A DNA stretch of 11,017 nucleotides from Clostridiales bacterium (GCA_003537755.1 DPQS01000004.1:24762-35778); one strand, 5' to 3'. Shown: positions 1-8,226, counted from the first letter of the stretch. Translations and numbers: made by a program. Notes: generated from the letters alone by a model not told the origin.

Positions 1-43
1 ATTCCTCGACAGGACCCCTTACATCAACTTCCGTACTTCGGCG
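1..43. repeat. Left-end copy of an imperfect inverted repeat
   Basis: These 43 bases match, in reverse complement, the last bases of the window (10972-11013). The first 20 bases agree at 19 positions and the inner part, ending ACTTCGGCG, agrees at 12 of 13. The middle about 10 bases differ and need a one-base gap. The two copies face each other across the whole window. The simplest reading is a dispersed intergenic repeat family, with the contig broken or cut at two copies. True terminal repeats of a mobile unit are less likely because the genes between are housekeeping. Confidence 0.6.
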
Positions 44-166
44 ACAACTTCCACTCTTCAGCGAGCACGTTGCAATCTGTATTTTTTTTCGGCATTTCCC
101 TACATTCAAAATACAATTCCCAAAATCAACTTTTTCCGTAGTCTCGATCGGTAGTTGTTTAATCGG

Positions 167-195
167 TTGACGAAATTACGTAAAAGTAATATACT
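167..195 (+). promoter_or_regulatory. Sigma-A-type promoter of pepF
   Basis: A -35 TTGACG (167-172) and a -10 TATACT (190-195) are separated by exactly 17 bases, each matching the consensus at 5 of 6 positions. Transcription would start near 202, giving a leader of about 84 bases before the chosen pepF start at 286. Nothing else is evident between the left-end repeat and this promoter apart from a T-run at 81-89. Confidence 0.7.
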
Positions 196-285
196 TTTTA
201 CAATATTTGTCCAAAAACAATGTGCATACGGGCACTGCGTAGGCGCGACATGCCGTCCGACCTCGGGCAAAGAAGGAGCGATAGT

Positions 286-2070
286 ATGAGTTACACAAAC
301 AGAAACGAAATTCCCGAAAAATATAAATGGAACCTCGGCGACATTTTTGCCACCCCCGAAAAGTGGGAAGAGGCGTTTGCCGAACTTTCGCAGGAATATC
401 CGCAACTTGCCGACTTCAAGGGCAAACTTGCCGACCGCGAGCAGTTGCTTGCTTTCCTCAGATTGTCCGACAAAATCGAACTCAAACTTGAACAACTGTA
501 TTGCTACGCATCCATGGCGTACAACGAGGACAGCCAGGACTCCGTCCGCCAGGCGCGTTTCAGCAAAATTTACGGCTTGCTTACCAAGTACGACGCCGCA
601 ACCAGTTTCGTTTCGCCGGAATTGTCCGCAATCCCCGACGAGCAACTTAAGGCGTTTATTGCCGACCCCGATTTTTCCGACTACGACGTAATGCTGAAAA
701 ACGTGCTGGAAGGCAAGGCACACATTCTGTCTGCCGCCGAAGAGCACATTCTTGCCAATGTCGGCGCGTTTTCGGGTCAGTTTCACGAGATTTTCAACCG
801 TCTGGACAGCGGCGATATCAAGTTTGACACAATCGAAGTTGACGGCAAAAAGGTGCAACTGGGTCACGGCACGTACAGCATGCTGTTGCAAAACAAAAAT
901 CAGGCTGTGCGTAAACTTGCCTTCGAAACCTACTACAAATCCTACATCAACGTCATCAATACGATTGCCGGTGTGTACGAAGGCAGCGTAAAGGCGGACT
1001 GGTTCCGCGCACAAACGCGCAAGTTCGGCTCCACAATGGAAATGGCGTTGTTTTACGAGCACGTAGACAAGGCGGTGTACGACAACCTTATCAAGTGCAC
1101 GCACGAAAGCCTTGCGCCGCTTCATCGCTACATTGCCCTGCGTAAAAAGTTGATGGGCGTCGAAACACTTAATATGTACGACCTGTACACGTCCATTTTT
1201 GACAACGCGGACATCTCCTGCGAGTACGAAGAAGCGTGTGAACTGGTACTTAAAGGCTTGGCACCCCTTGGCGAGGACTATCTTGCCGTGGTGCGTAAGG
1301 CGTTTGCCGAACACTGGATCGACGTGCACGAAACGCCGACAAAGCGTAGCGGTGCGTATTCCATGGGCGTAAAAGGCGTTCATCCGTACATGCTGCTCAA
1401 CTACCAGAAGACCACGCACGACATTTTTACGATTGCTCACGAAATGGGTCACAGCATGCACTCCTACTACAGCGACGCAACGCAACCGCAGGCAAAGTCC
1501 GACTACAAAATTTTCGTTGCCGAAGTTGCCAGCACCTGTAACGAAGTGTTGCTGCTTAAGTATCTGCTTAAGACGGAAAGTGACCCCGCAATCAAAAAGT
1601 ATCTGTTGCAGTACTACCTTGACATGCTTCGTACCACGATGTACCGTCAGACGATGTTTGCCGAGTTCGAGCAGATTTCACACGACATGGTGGAAAAGGA
1701 CGAGCCGTTTACCACCGAAGCCCTTTGCGAAAAGTACCTTGAACTCAACAAGATGTACTACGGCGACGCGGTGCATCACAACGACGAAATCAAGTACGAA
1801 TGGGCGCGTATTCCGCACTTCTACCGCGCGTTTTACGTGTACAAGTACGCAACGGGTATTGTGTCCGCCGTGTGCATAGCGGAAAAAATCCTGAAGGAAG
1901 GCGCACCTGCCCTTGCCAATTACAAAAAATTCCTGTCGCTCGGCGGCAGCATGGACCCCGTGTCGGAACTTAAGGTTGCAGGCGTTGACCTGACGAGCGA
2001 AGAACCGTTCCGTATCGTGGCGGAATCCTTTGAAAACACCCTTGCCGAACTGGAAGAACTTACAAAGTAG
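286..2070 (+). CDS. pepF: Oligoendopeptidase F, M3 family zinc metallopeptidase
   Basis: Cytoplasmic zinc peptidase of the M3/PepF family, expected to cut short peptides during peptide turnover. The 594-residue product has the usual PepF length of about 600. The N-terminal half is helical and begins with a typical PepF start (residues 8-25, IPEKYKWNLGDIF). The catalytic motif HEMGH is at residues 385-389, and the third zinc ligand is expected at E413 in the block AEVASTCNE, about 25 residues on, as is usual for this family. The start at 286 is chosen because GAAGGAG (272-278) lies 7 bases upstream; an in-frame ATG at 220 has no ribosome site and would add 22 residues unlike PepF. It stands alone behind its own promoter and ends at a strong terminator. 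No signal peptide is seen. Confident on family; the exact peptide preference is unknown. Confidence 0.95.
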   Translation: MSYTNRNEIPEKYKWNLGDIFATPEKWEEAFAELSQEYPQLADFKGKLADREQLLAFLRLSDKIELKLEQLYCYASMAYNEDSQDSVRQARFSKIYGLLTKYDAATSFVSPELSAIPDEQLKAFIADPDFSDYDVMLKNVLEGKAHILSAAEEHILANVGAFSGQFHEIFNRLDSGDIKFDTIEVDGKKVQLGHGTYSMLLQNKNQAVRKLAFETYYKSYINVINTIAGVYEGSVKADWFRAQTRKFGSTMEMALFYEHVDKAVYDNLIKCTHESLAPLHRYIALRKKLMGVETLNMYDLYTSIFDNADISCEYEEACELVLKGLAPLGEDYLAVVRKAFAEHWIDVHETPTKRSGAYSMGVKGVHPYMLLNYQKTTHDIFTIAHEMGHSMHSYYSDATQPQAKSDYKIFVAEVASTCNEVLLLKYLLKTESDPAIKKYLLQYYLDMLRTTMYRQTMFAEFEQISHDMVEKDEPFTTEALCEKYLELNKMYYGDAVHHNDEIKYEWARIPHFYRAFYVYKYATGIVSAVCIAEKILKEGAPALANYKKFLSLGGSMDPVSELKVAGVDLTSEEPFRIVAESFENTLAELEELTK

Positions 2071-2100
2071 TTGTAAAATGCTGTCTTGGAAACAAAGTGA

Positions 2101-2135
2101 AAAACGCGGAAAGCGATGGCTTTCCGCGTTTTTTT
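2101..2135. terminator. Bidirectional intrinsic terminator between convergent genes
   Basis: A 14-bp perfect stem (2101-2114 with 2119-2132), core ACGCGGAAAGC, closes a GATG loop and is followed by a T-run on the plus strand. Read on the minus strand the same stem is followed by five Ts. It can therefore end both pepF (+) and the hydrolase gene (-), which meet here tail to tail. Confidence 0.92.
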
Positions 2136-2209
2136 GTTTGCAATTAAATGTCAGATAACGACTGTTGATTTACGTTTTGCGCAGGAAACCAATGCCATGA
2201 ATTCCGGCA

Positions 2210-4504
2210 TTAACCGATCGGGTACACCCATGCAAGATTGCTGAACGACGTATTGGCGCATGCAAGGAATGTAAACACAACCGCATTGAACAGTCCTGCC
2301 GTCCAGGCATTGCCTGTGCGCAGGTACATTCTGCGTGCGACAACCGTTGCGATTGCCACGCACGGGATGATGGGGTAGGACGCGATGAACCACAGATTGT
2401 TTGCGCTGTCGTAGGAAACGCCGTTGTTGACGAAGTAACTGTTGTGCGCCCACAGAATGATGATGAGCGCGCCCACGTTGAACACCACGTTGATGATGGT
2501 GGTCGCCCATTCGGGAAGGTCCTTCACGCGGTAGTTTTGCGCAAACAACGCGTTTGCGAAGTAGTAGATGAAGAAGAAAGGCACGTACTTCAGCATTGAC
2601 GGCAATTTGATCATGTCAAACACTCTGAGGTCAAACGTCCAGAAGCGGAAATCGACAACAAACGCTTCCCAGATGAAGAACATAATGCCGTAAAATACAG
2701 CAAGAAGAATTGTTACGAACAACGGGGTTTTAAGTACGTTGCCTACGCTGCGGATCTTAAGTCCGTCAAACGGATGTTCGTCGTAATTCGGTGCGTCATC
2801 CTTGTACATAAACGTGTTTATCGCACGGTTTACAATCCAGATTATTATCGTAACCACCAGTGCAAAAATGGCACATTTGATGCCCCATACGGCAATTTTG
2901 TCAACGTTGCTGTAGATGTAACCTTCGCTGCTTTTAAACAGTCCGCTCCAGTTTGTGGAATTGTACAGTTTTTCGTGAGCGTTGAGGTTGCGCAGACTCC
3001 ATGCGCCGTACCATGCCGTTGCGATTGCCGACAGCCAGTAGGTGATGTGTTTGCGCGGCTTTTTAAGCAGTTCGGGCGCTTCGGCAGGCTGACCCTTGAG
3101 CGAAGCGAACAGCGGTGTGCCGAGAAGCAAGTCTGCCACGGGGAAAATAAGACCGAACAGTCCGAGGAAACCGAACGCCGCAAAAATTTCTTTTACAAGC
3201 CAGCTTTGCGAAACGGGGTCGATAAATCTTGCGTTTTCGGGTGTGCCGAATACGTTGTAAACAAAGTCTACGATGTGGGCGGTGGAAGCAACGCTGAAGT
3301 GAACCATCGGGTGCGTGCCGACCATTTCGTATATTGCGCGAAGCGATTTGCCTTCTGTCCAAAGGGCTGCGCCCTTTCTTTCCACACTTACAAGTCCTTT
3401 GCCTTTTGTTGCGTCTTTGGTGGGTTGGGCAAGCAGGCTGCCGTCGGCTTTGTTGTAAATGCCGCCGTTGATTGTTTCCCATTTGTCAAGGTCGGCGGAT
3501 TTTCTTCCCGTGAAGTCAACCGCCTGACTGGACTGCAGGTAGTAGGAAGAGCCTGCTCTCGTGCCGTAGGTGAAGTATTTTGTTCCGCTTTTGTATGTTT
3601 CGCCTTCGGCAACCTTTCTGTATCCGTTGCCGTCCTGCACGTAGTAGGTGGCAAATGTCGCAGATTTCGCTTCTTTGGCTGTGAGGTCGCTTACGGGCAT
3701 GTAAATTGCTTCCTTGACGGTGCAACTGTAGAAAAATTCGTCCACGGACGATTTGACGTCGGCAACGCCGCGTACGTTGGAACCGATTTTTGTCGCAACG
3801 TTGTTGGACTGCGTGATTGCCGCGCTGATGATGCCCATGTGGTAGCCTGCTTTCAGACTTTCGTCGGTTTGTCCGTTGTAGGTTACTTTTGTGCCGTTGA
3901 CCGTGGCGGTGTAACTTGTGTCAATGCCGTCGATTTCCAGCGATTTGTTTGTGGAGCTGCCGCCCATCGAGTGTCCGCTGACTGCAATGCGCGTTCCGTC
4001 AACGTAGTCAAGGTTGTACAGGTACTTGGCTGCGTTTACAAACGTCAACCCGTCAAAACTCGTCGTGGAGGTGTTGTGCCCGTGCGAGCCGTGGTCGATT
4101 GCCAGTACCACAAAGCCGCGGCGAACAAGTTCGATTGCGTTGCTTTCCTGCATTTCGCGGTTGTTGTACAAGCCGTGTGTAAGCACTACGGCAGGGGCTT
4201 TTGTCTGCGGAGTGGCGTTTTTGGGCACGTACAGCAGTCCCGACGAAACGCTTCCGTTTACGGTGTAACTTGCCGCGTCTGCCTTGTCGGTGGCTTTAAG
4301 CGTGATGGTGCCGCGGTTGGTTACGTTTCGCAAATCTTCCACGGTCGCGCCGAATCCTGCCGTTTGTACCAATCCGCCTACAAACACCGACAGAATTATA
4401 CACGCCAGAAAGATACATATCAAAATGATATTCCGCCGTGAATCATTAGGCAAATGCGGCACTTTGAATGTAAACTTACGCTTGGTTGTGTTGTTCTCTT
4501 CCAT
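2210..4504 (-). CDS. Membrane-anchored alpha/beta hydrolase with C-terminal multi-pass domain
   Basis: A 764-residue membrane protein of unknown substrate. Residues about 24-46 form an N-terminal membrane segment. An alpha/beta-hydrolase core follows, with an oxyanion-type HG (110-111), the strand/turn AIDHGSHG (135-142) and the nucleophile elbow GHSMGG with Ser179. The catalytic His is probably H398 or H402 in THPMVHF. Between elbow and His lies a large insertion; residues about 285-325 are Tyr/Gly/Thr-rich and look like a small beta-module. After residue 437 about eight hydrophobic segments follow (near 437-462, 485-505, 537-557, 591-613, 636-655, 668-688, 704-724, 735-752). The start has a strong AGGAGGT ribosome site. 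An esterase or dienelactone-hydrolase-like fold is seen; lipid or cell-envelope substrate is only inferred from the membrane domain. It is transcribed alone, divergent from the thiT unit. Confidence 0.8.
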   Translation of the reverse strand: MEENNTTKRKFTFKVPHLPNDSRRNIILICIFLACIILSVFVGGLVQTAGFGATVEDLRNVTNRGTITLKATDKADAASYTVNGSVSSGLLYVPKNATPQTKAPAVVLTHGLYNNREMQESNAIELVRRGFVVLAIDHGSHGHNTSTTSFDGLTFVNAAKYLYNLDYVDGTRIAVSGHSMGGSSTNKSLEIDGIDTSYTATVNGTKVTYNGQTDESLKAGYHMGIISAAITQSNNVATKIGSNVRGVADVKSSVDEFFYSCTVKEAIYMPVSDLTAKEAKSATFATYYVQDGNGYRKVAEGETYKSGTKYFTYGTRAGSSYYLQSSQAVDFTGRKSADLDKWETINGGIYNKADGSLLAQPTKDATKGKGLVSVERKGAALWTEGKSLRAIYEMVGTHPMVHFSVASTAHIVDFVYNVFGTPENARFIDPVSQSWLVKEIFAAFGFLGLFGLIFPVADLLLGTPLFASLKGQPAEAPELLKKPRKHITYWLSAIATAWYGAWSLRNLNAHEKLYNSTNWSGLFKSSEGYIYSNVDKIAVWGIKCAIFALVVTIIIWIVNRAINTFMYKDDAPNYDEHPFDGLKIRSVGNVLKTPLFVTILLAVFYGIMFFIWEAFVVDFRFWTFDLRVFDMIKLPSMLKYVPFFFIYYFANALFAQNYRVKDLPEWATTIINVVFNVGALIIILWAHNSYFVNNGVSYDSANNLWFIASYPIIPCVAIATVVARRMYLRTGNAWTAGLFNAVVFTFLACANTSFSNLAWVYPIG

Positions 4505-4818
4505 GGTCAGACCTCCTGAAAAATTTTATATTACGACAGTTGATATGTCGTATAATACGGGTCTGCGGTTTTCTTTGGCAGGGCTTTGCAAGAAAACGGC
4601 TTGCGTTGCAATACTGTGTAGTGTGCTATAGCAGTCGTTGCGTCGAAAAAAATGCCGTCGCAATCGTCTTTTTGTGGCGTATTGCTTTTGTACAACGCAA
4701 ACGTATCATATTTTTAAATCAATGTCAATAGTGATTTTGAAAAATAACAAATGATATTTAACTTTTGTTGATTTTTATTCTGAAAAACATTCCTGTTTTG
4801 TCAATGTGCGCGCAATCG
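4505..4818. other. Divergent non-coding region upstream of the hydrolase gene
   Basis: This 314-base gap carries no supportable gene. It contains the hydrolase ribosome site, the inverted repeat at 4532-4552 and an AT-rich half (4700-4790). No convincing sigma-A promoter for the hydrolase gene is visible: a perfect minus-strand TTGACA at 4728-4723 has only a poor -10 (TACGTT, 4705-4700) at 17 bases, and the TATTAT at 4557-4552 lacks a -35. The promoter is therefore undecided. Confidence 0.5.
4532..4552. promoter_or_regulatory. Operator-like inverted repeat upstream of hydrolase gene
   Basis: TACGACA (4532-4538) and TGTCGTA (4546-4552) are perfect 7-base inverted arms around a 7-base centre. 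The site begins 28 bases upstream of the hydrolase start codon, just upstream of its ribosome site. It resembles a dimeric repressor site in size and spacing, but the arms do not match an operator I recognise. It could also form a small hairpin in the 5' leader of the minus-strand mRNA. Confidence 0.35.
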
Positions 4819-4847
4819 TTGACAATGTGCGAATGTGGTGGTATACT
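4819..4847 (+). promoter_or_regulatory. Sigma-A promoter of the riboswitch-thiT unit
   Basis: A perfect -35 TTGACA (4819-4824), a 17-base spacer and a -10 TATACT (4842-4847) place the start of transcription near 4854, at the 5' edge of the TPP aptamer. This is the closest to consensus of all promoters in the window. Confidence 0.85.
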
Positions 4848-4850
4848 AAG

Positions 4851-4936
4851 CACGCTAGGGGTGCCGAGGCGTTGTCGCGTCGGCTGAGAGAGTCCCTTTG
4901 AACTTGTCAAGTCAGTACTTGCGTAAGGAATGCGTA
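4851..4936 (+). ncRNA. TPP riboswitch (THI element)
   Basis: The conserved TPP aptamer blocks appear in order: GGGGTGCC (4858-4865), GGCTGAGAG (4882-4890), CCCTTTGAACTTGTC (4894-4908) and GTACTTGCGTAAGGAA (4915-4930). P1 can close by ACGC (4852-4855) with GCGT (4932-4935). It senses thiamine pyrophosphate in the nascent leader. A terminator hairpin follows about 60 bases later, so high TPP is expected to stop transcription before the transporter gene. The variable P3 stem lies between the first two blocks. Confidence 0.95.
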
Positions 4937-4994
4937 TTTTACCGTTGCGATTGTTTTGCCAATGTTTTCGCGCGGAACAAACCACGATTGCTAC

Positions 4995-5025
4995 AAGCCC
5001 TGCCGACAAGGTAAGGGCTTTTCTT
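4995..5025 (+). terminator. Riboswitch expression-platform terminator
   Basis: AAGCCCT (4995-5001) pairs with AGGGCTT (5014-5020), with further inner pairing GCC/GGT, and is followed by TTCTT. It lies between the TPP aptamer and the thiT start and has no gene end before it, so it is best read as the conditional attenuator. The antiterminator partner is not clear by eye; a pairing with the 5' AGGG of the aptamer is possible but short. Confidence 0.75.
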
Positions 5026-5128
5026 ATGTCGTTGCGCTACGTCAAAAGTCGTTAAATGTAACAGTAAACGCTGTTTAGCGACGCTTTTCGGTACATATGT
5101 AAACCCCGAAACAAAAGGAGAAATCGTT

Positions 5129-6283
5129 ATGAGCGAATTTTGGAAAATACTTGTCGGTGGCGGAGAAACCCCGCCGAAACCGACCGATGTCATCAAGGCG
5201 TTGTACAACGTGCTGGCACAACTTGCACTGTATGTTACGATTGTACTTGCCGCCGCGCTTGTAGTGTACCACATCGTGGTAAGCAAACGTAGCGAAGAAG
5301 AAGTTGCCAAGGCACGCAAACTGGAAGTCGGCATTATCGTCGGTTACAGTATCGGCGTAATCAGCACGCTGGGGCTTATGGTGCTTGTCCGCACAATCCT
5401 TAAGGGCGAAACGGACACTCACTTCTGGCTTATGGTAGGTTTTGCCGCGGTAGTGCTTGTCGGCGTAATTGCCGCGGTCATCATGCGTAAACGCAAGGTT
5501 TCTTACGCCAAGTGGGTATTGCTGGGTTACACCCTGCTTGCGCTGGCGTACCTTATTGTAGTGCTTGTGTGTTTCCCTGCCGAAGATGCCGACTACAAAC
5601 CTCTCAACCAGACATTGATGTACATTTTGTCGGGGCTGCTTGTGGCAATCATTGCCGCGCTTGCAATCCTGCTTGACAAACCTGCCGATTACGACAGCCG
5701 CAGCATTACTTACGCCGCTGTTTGTATCGCCGCAAGTTTCGCACTCAGTTACATCAAGTTTTTCTCGCTGCCGCAGGGCGGTTCCATCACCTTTGCAAGC
5801 ATGCTGCCCCTTATGCTGTACGCTTATATGTTCGGGCTTCGTCGCGGCGTGATTGCGGGTATCGTGTACGGCGTACTGCAATTTGTACAATCGCCGCAAT
5901 TCTACGAACCCATGCAGGCGTTGCTTGACTACCCAATTGCGTTTGCGGGTATCGGCATGGCAGGTGTCGGTCGCAAAATGAAGTTCCTCAAGAGCAACAT
6001 TACGGCAGAGTTTTGCGTAGGCGCGGTGATTTCTGTGCTGTTCCGTTACGTTGCGCACGTGCTCAGCGGTTACTTCGTATTTTACAGTTGGTCGTCCGGC
6101 TGGGGCGATTGGTATGCCGCACATCCCCTTGCATACAGCCTTGCTTACAACGCGTTCCTGTTTGTGGAACTTGCCGTTCTGCTTGTTGTCGGGGTGGCTC
6201 TGCTTCAAAGCAAATCGGCCAAACGCCTGATAAGCAGTGTGTCGGACAACGGAGATGAACAACTTGCTGCCGTACAGGCGTAA
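5129..6283 (+). CDS. thiT: Thiamine ECF transporter S-component (ThiT) with extra N-terminal membrane domain
   Basis: The C-terminal part (about residues 190-365) is a ThiT/YuaJ S-component that binds thiamine in the membrane and works with a shared ECF energizing module. Evidence is the family block LPQGGSITFASMLP (214-227), the MFGLRRGVIAGIVYG region (234-248), H310 before a Trp-rich loop (W321, W325, W328), and YSLAYN with Y336 and N341, spaced five apart like Y146 and N151 of lactococcal ThiT. Known ThiT proteins are about 180-200 residues; this has 384. The extra N-terminus (1-190) holds about five hydrophobic segments (26-50, 66-90, 97-118, 126-148, 162-182) that I do not recognise. The start has AAGGAG eight bases upstream. 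A TPP riboswitch directly upstream supports the thiamine role. No EcfA or EcfT gene lies nearby. Confidence 0.9.
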   Translation: MSEFWKILVGGGETPPKPTDVIKALYNVLAQLALYVTIVLAAALVVYHIVVSKRSEEEVAKARKLEVGIIVGYSIGVISTLGLMVLVRTILKGETDTHFWLMVGFAAVVLVGVIAAVIMRKRKVSYAKWVLLGYTLLALAYLIVVLVCFPAEDADYKPLNQTLMYILSGLLVAIIAALAILLDKPADYDSRSITYAAVCIAASFALSYIKFFSLPQGGSITFASMLPLMLYAYMFGLRRGVIAGIVYGVLQFVQSPQFYEPMQALLDYPIAFAGIGMAGVGRKMKFLKSNITAEFCVGAVISVLFRYVAHVLSGYFVFYSWSSGWGDWYAAHPLAYSLAYNAFLFVELAVLLVVGVALLQSKSAKRLISSVSDNGDEQLAAVQA

Positions 6284-6318
6284 ACACAGTATTGACGTAA
6301 AATAAACATCGTTGCAAC

Positions 6319-6360
6319 AAACGGTATCGGACAGACATCCTGCCCGATACCGTTTTATTT
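6319..6360 (+). terminator. Intrinsic terminator of thiT
   Basis: AAACGGTATCGG (6319-6330) pairs with CCGATACCGTTT (6344-6355), extended by a small inner CAG/CTG, and is followed by a T-rich tail (TTTTATTTATTT). It begins 36 bases after the thiT stop codon. Confidence 0.9.
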
Positions 6361-6530
6361 ATTTCAAATCGCCATGTTTTTGTCTATAAATAATGACGCA
6401 ATTTGTTAAAATAGTAACACAATACTGTTAATTTTGCCGTTAAAACGTAAAATGAGAGTATAACGCTCGTCAGACAATGCAAAATTTCAAAAAAAAATCG
6501 CAAATTTTCAAACTTTTTTCAAAAACCCCC
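6361..6530. other. AT-rich region upstream of the ppx promoter
   Basis: No gene is seen. It has a TAACA/TGTTA inverted repeat at 6414-6429 and, next to the ppx -35, phased A- and T-tracts (6481-6525). Such tracts can act as an UP element or a DNA bend. A weak TATAAC (6459-6464) lacks a good -35. Confidence 0.4.
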
Positions 6531-6559
6531 TATACAAAGCAAAATCGGTGTGGTATAAT
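6531..6559 (+). promoter_or_regulatory. Extended -10 promoter of ppx
   Basis: A perfect TATAAT (6554-6559) is preceded by TGg, giving an extended -10 element, with TATACA (6531-6536, 4 of 6) as -35 at 17 bases. A-tracts lie just upstream. Transcription would begin near 6566, leaving a GC-richer leader of about 150 bases before the ppx start codon. Confidence 0.75.
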
Positions 6560-6714
6560 ACTTTCGGTCAAAATCGCTAAAACCGTCGGAAATAAAGACA
6601 TCGGCAACGTAGAGGCAACATTGCCCGACGCGTTGCGCGCATGTGGCAGTCGCGCCAAGCACTGTCCGCGAGAAACGAACACTGACGCCGACGATGAAAT
6701 AAGGATGGTGGAAA

Positions 6715-8226
6715 ATGGAAAAAGTAGCACTGATCGACCTCGGATCCAATACCGCGCGTCTGGTCATTTACGAAGTACTGGACGGAGGGTATTTTGTCGT
6801 GTCGGAGGAACGCCGTGAAGCGGTGCGCCTCGGCGAAACGGAACCCGACGGAAGTCTGAAACAAACACGTATAATGCAGGCTATTGCTACCCTGAAATCT
6901 TTTAAGGAATTGTGCACGATTAAAAACGTGGACCGTATTCTGGCTGTCGCTACGGCGGCGGTACGCAGGGCGAGCAACCAAAAAACTTTCTTGTCCGACG
7001 TGTACAACGCGACGGGTATCCGCGTGACGGTTGTCAGTGAGGAAGAGGAAGCGCACTACGTGTATCAGGGCGTAATCAACACGATGGAAATCCCCCGCGG
7101 GCTTATTATGGAAATCGGCGGCGGCTCCACCAAGTTTGTGTACTACAATCGCCGCACGGTGTTGCACACCAAAATTTTTGAATTCGGCGCGGTCACGTTG
7201 ACAAATATGTTTGTGTCGCCTGACAAGACGCCCGAGCAATGCAGCGACGACATGGTTGCCTACGTCAAGGCTCGCCTCGAAGAAGTGGACTGGTTTAAGG
7301 AAATCGACCCCGACACGCAACTTATCGGTGTAGGCGGAAGTTGCCGCAATCTGGCTCGCATCATCCGCAAGGTGAAGAAGTACCCGCTGGACATGGTGCA
7401 CAACTACAACATGGACGTTGCCGACTTCGACTACGTGTACAACATGATCCGCACGCTGGACCTTGACAAGAAACGTCGTATCAAGGGGCTCAGCAGCGCA
7501 CGCGCCGACGTGTTCCCCAGCGCACTTGCCGTAATCAAGGCGTTTGTGGATTACATGGGCTTTACCAACATCATTGCCAGTGGCAGTGGTATGCGCGAAG
7601 GCGTAATGTTCAACTACGCCGTACCTCAGACTCTCGAAAAGCCGATTTCCGACGTACTCGGTTACAGCCTGCACAGCATGGCAACGCATATGGGTGTAAA
7701 CGTGGCGCACGCCGAACAGACATTCAACCTTTGCGTACAACTGTTCAAGCAACTGCGCGTACTGCACAAGTTCCCGCGCGCGTATGTCAAGGTTCTGCGC
7801 GTGTGCGCAATGTTGCACGACATCGGAAGCACGTTCAAGTTTTACAACAACGCCAAACACACGGCGTACATGATTCTCAACAGCAACCTGTACGGTATTT
7901 CGCATCGTGACCTGGTGCTTGCTGCCCTTGTAACAGACGTAAACAACAAGGAAGGGACCAACTACACCGAGTGGGCGAAGTACAACTGCATTTTGTCGCC
8001 GGAAGACGTTGAAGCCGTCAAGAAACTGTCCGTGATTTTGCGCCTTGCAACCGCGTTGGACTTCGGTATGCGCAACGCCGTTACGGAACTTAGTTGCGAC
8101 GTGCTGGGCGACAGCGTAATTATGAAGACGGAACTTACCTGCGACGCCGAGCTGGAACTTAAGGCTGCAAACCTTCTGGGCGTGGACTTCAAAAAGGTGT
8201 TCAAAAAGAATCTCGAAATTCTGTAA
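6715..8226 (+). CDS. ppx: Ppx/GppA-type exopolyphosphatase or guanosine pentaphosphatase
   Basis: A 503-residue cytoplasmic phosphatase of the ASKHA fold that removes terminal phosphate from polyphosphate and/or pppGpp. Nucleotide/phosphate motifs are visible: IDLGSNTARL (7-16), the acidic EEEEAHY (109-115) that supplies the catalytic Glu, EIGGGSTK (133-140), VGGSCRNLARI (206-216) and ASGSGMREGVM (288-298). The C-terminal third is HD-like, with MLHDIG (366-371) and H382, the usual two-part layout of long Ppx proteins of about 500 residues. The start is weakly marked: AAGGA (6701-6705) nine bases upstream, with GGTGG also present. No polyphosphate kinase gene lies in the window, so polyphosphate versus pppGpp preference cannot be decided. 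It is monocistronic, between its own promoter and a strong terminator. Confidence 0.92.
   Translation: MEKVALIDLGSNTARLVIYEVLDGGYFVVSEERREAVRLGETEPDGSLKQTRIMQAIATLKSFKELCTIKNVDRILAVATAAVRRASNQKTFLSDVYNATGIRVTVVSEEEEAHYVYQGVINTMEIPRGLIMEIGGGSTKFVYYNRRTVLHTKIFEFGAVTLTNMFVSPDKTPEQCSDDMVAYVKARLEEVDWFKEIDPDTQLIGVGGSCRNLARIIRKVKKYPLDMVHNYNMDVADFDYVYNMIRTLDLDKKRRIKGLSSARADVFPSALAVIKAFVDYMGFTNIIASGSGMREGVMFNYAVPQTLEKPISDVLGYSLHSMATHMGVNVAHAEQTFNLCVQLFKQLRVLHKFPRAYVKVLRVCAMLHDIGSTFKFYNNAKHTAYMILNSNLYGISHRDLVLAALVTDVNNKEGTNYTEWAKYNCILSPEDVEAVKKLSVILRLATALDFGMRNAVTELSCDVLGDSVIMKTELTCDAELELKAANLLGVDFKKVFKKNLEIL

Noticed and set aside
220..285. Upstream in-frame ATG for pepF
   Set aside because: No ribosome site, and the added 22 residues do not fit PepF; the ATG at 286 has GAAGGAG at good spacing.
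106..1485. Long minus-strand open frame across pepF (459 residues)
   Set aside because: It lies antisense to a clear M3 peptidase; composition is Val/Phe/Arg/His-rich as expected of a complement frame, with no family motif and no ribosome site.
2774..4441. Long plus-strand open frame opposite the hydrolase gene (555 residues)
   Set aside because: Shadow of the 764-residue hydrolase, Cys/Val/Arg-rich, with no recognisable motif or ribosome site.
5075..6262. Minus-strand open frame opposite thiT
   Set aside because: Antisense to a riboswitch-controlled transporter; His/Lys/Arg-rich with no domain.
6477..6818. 113-residue plus-strand frame overlapping the ppx start
   Set aside because: It begins upstream of the ppx promoter, overlaps ppx out of frame and shows no domain.
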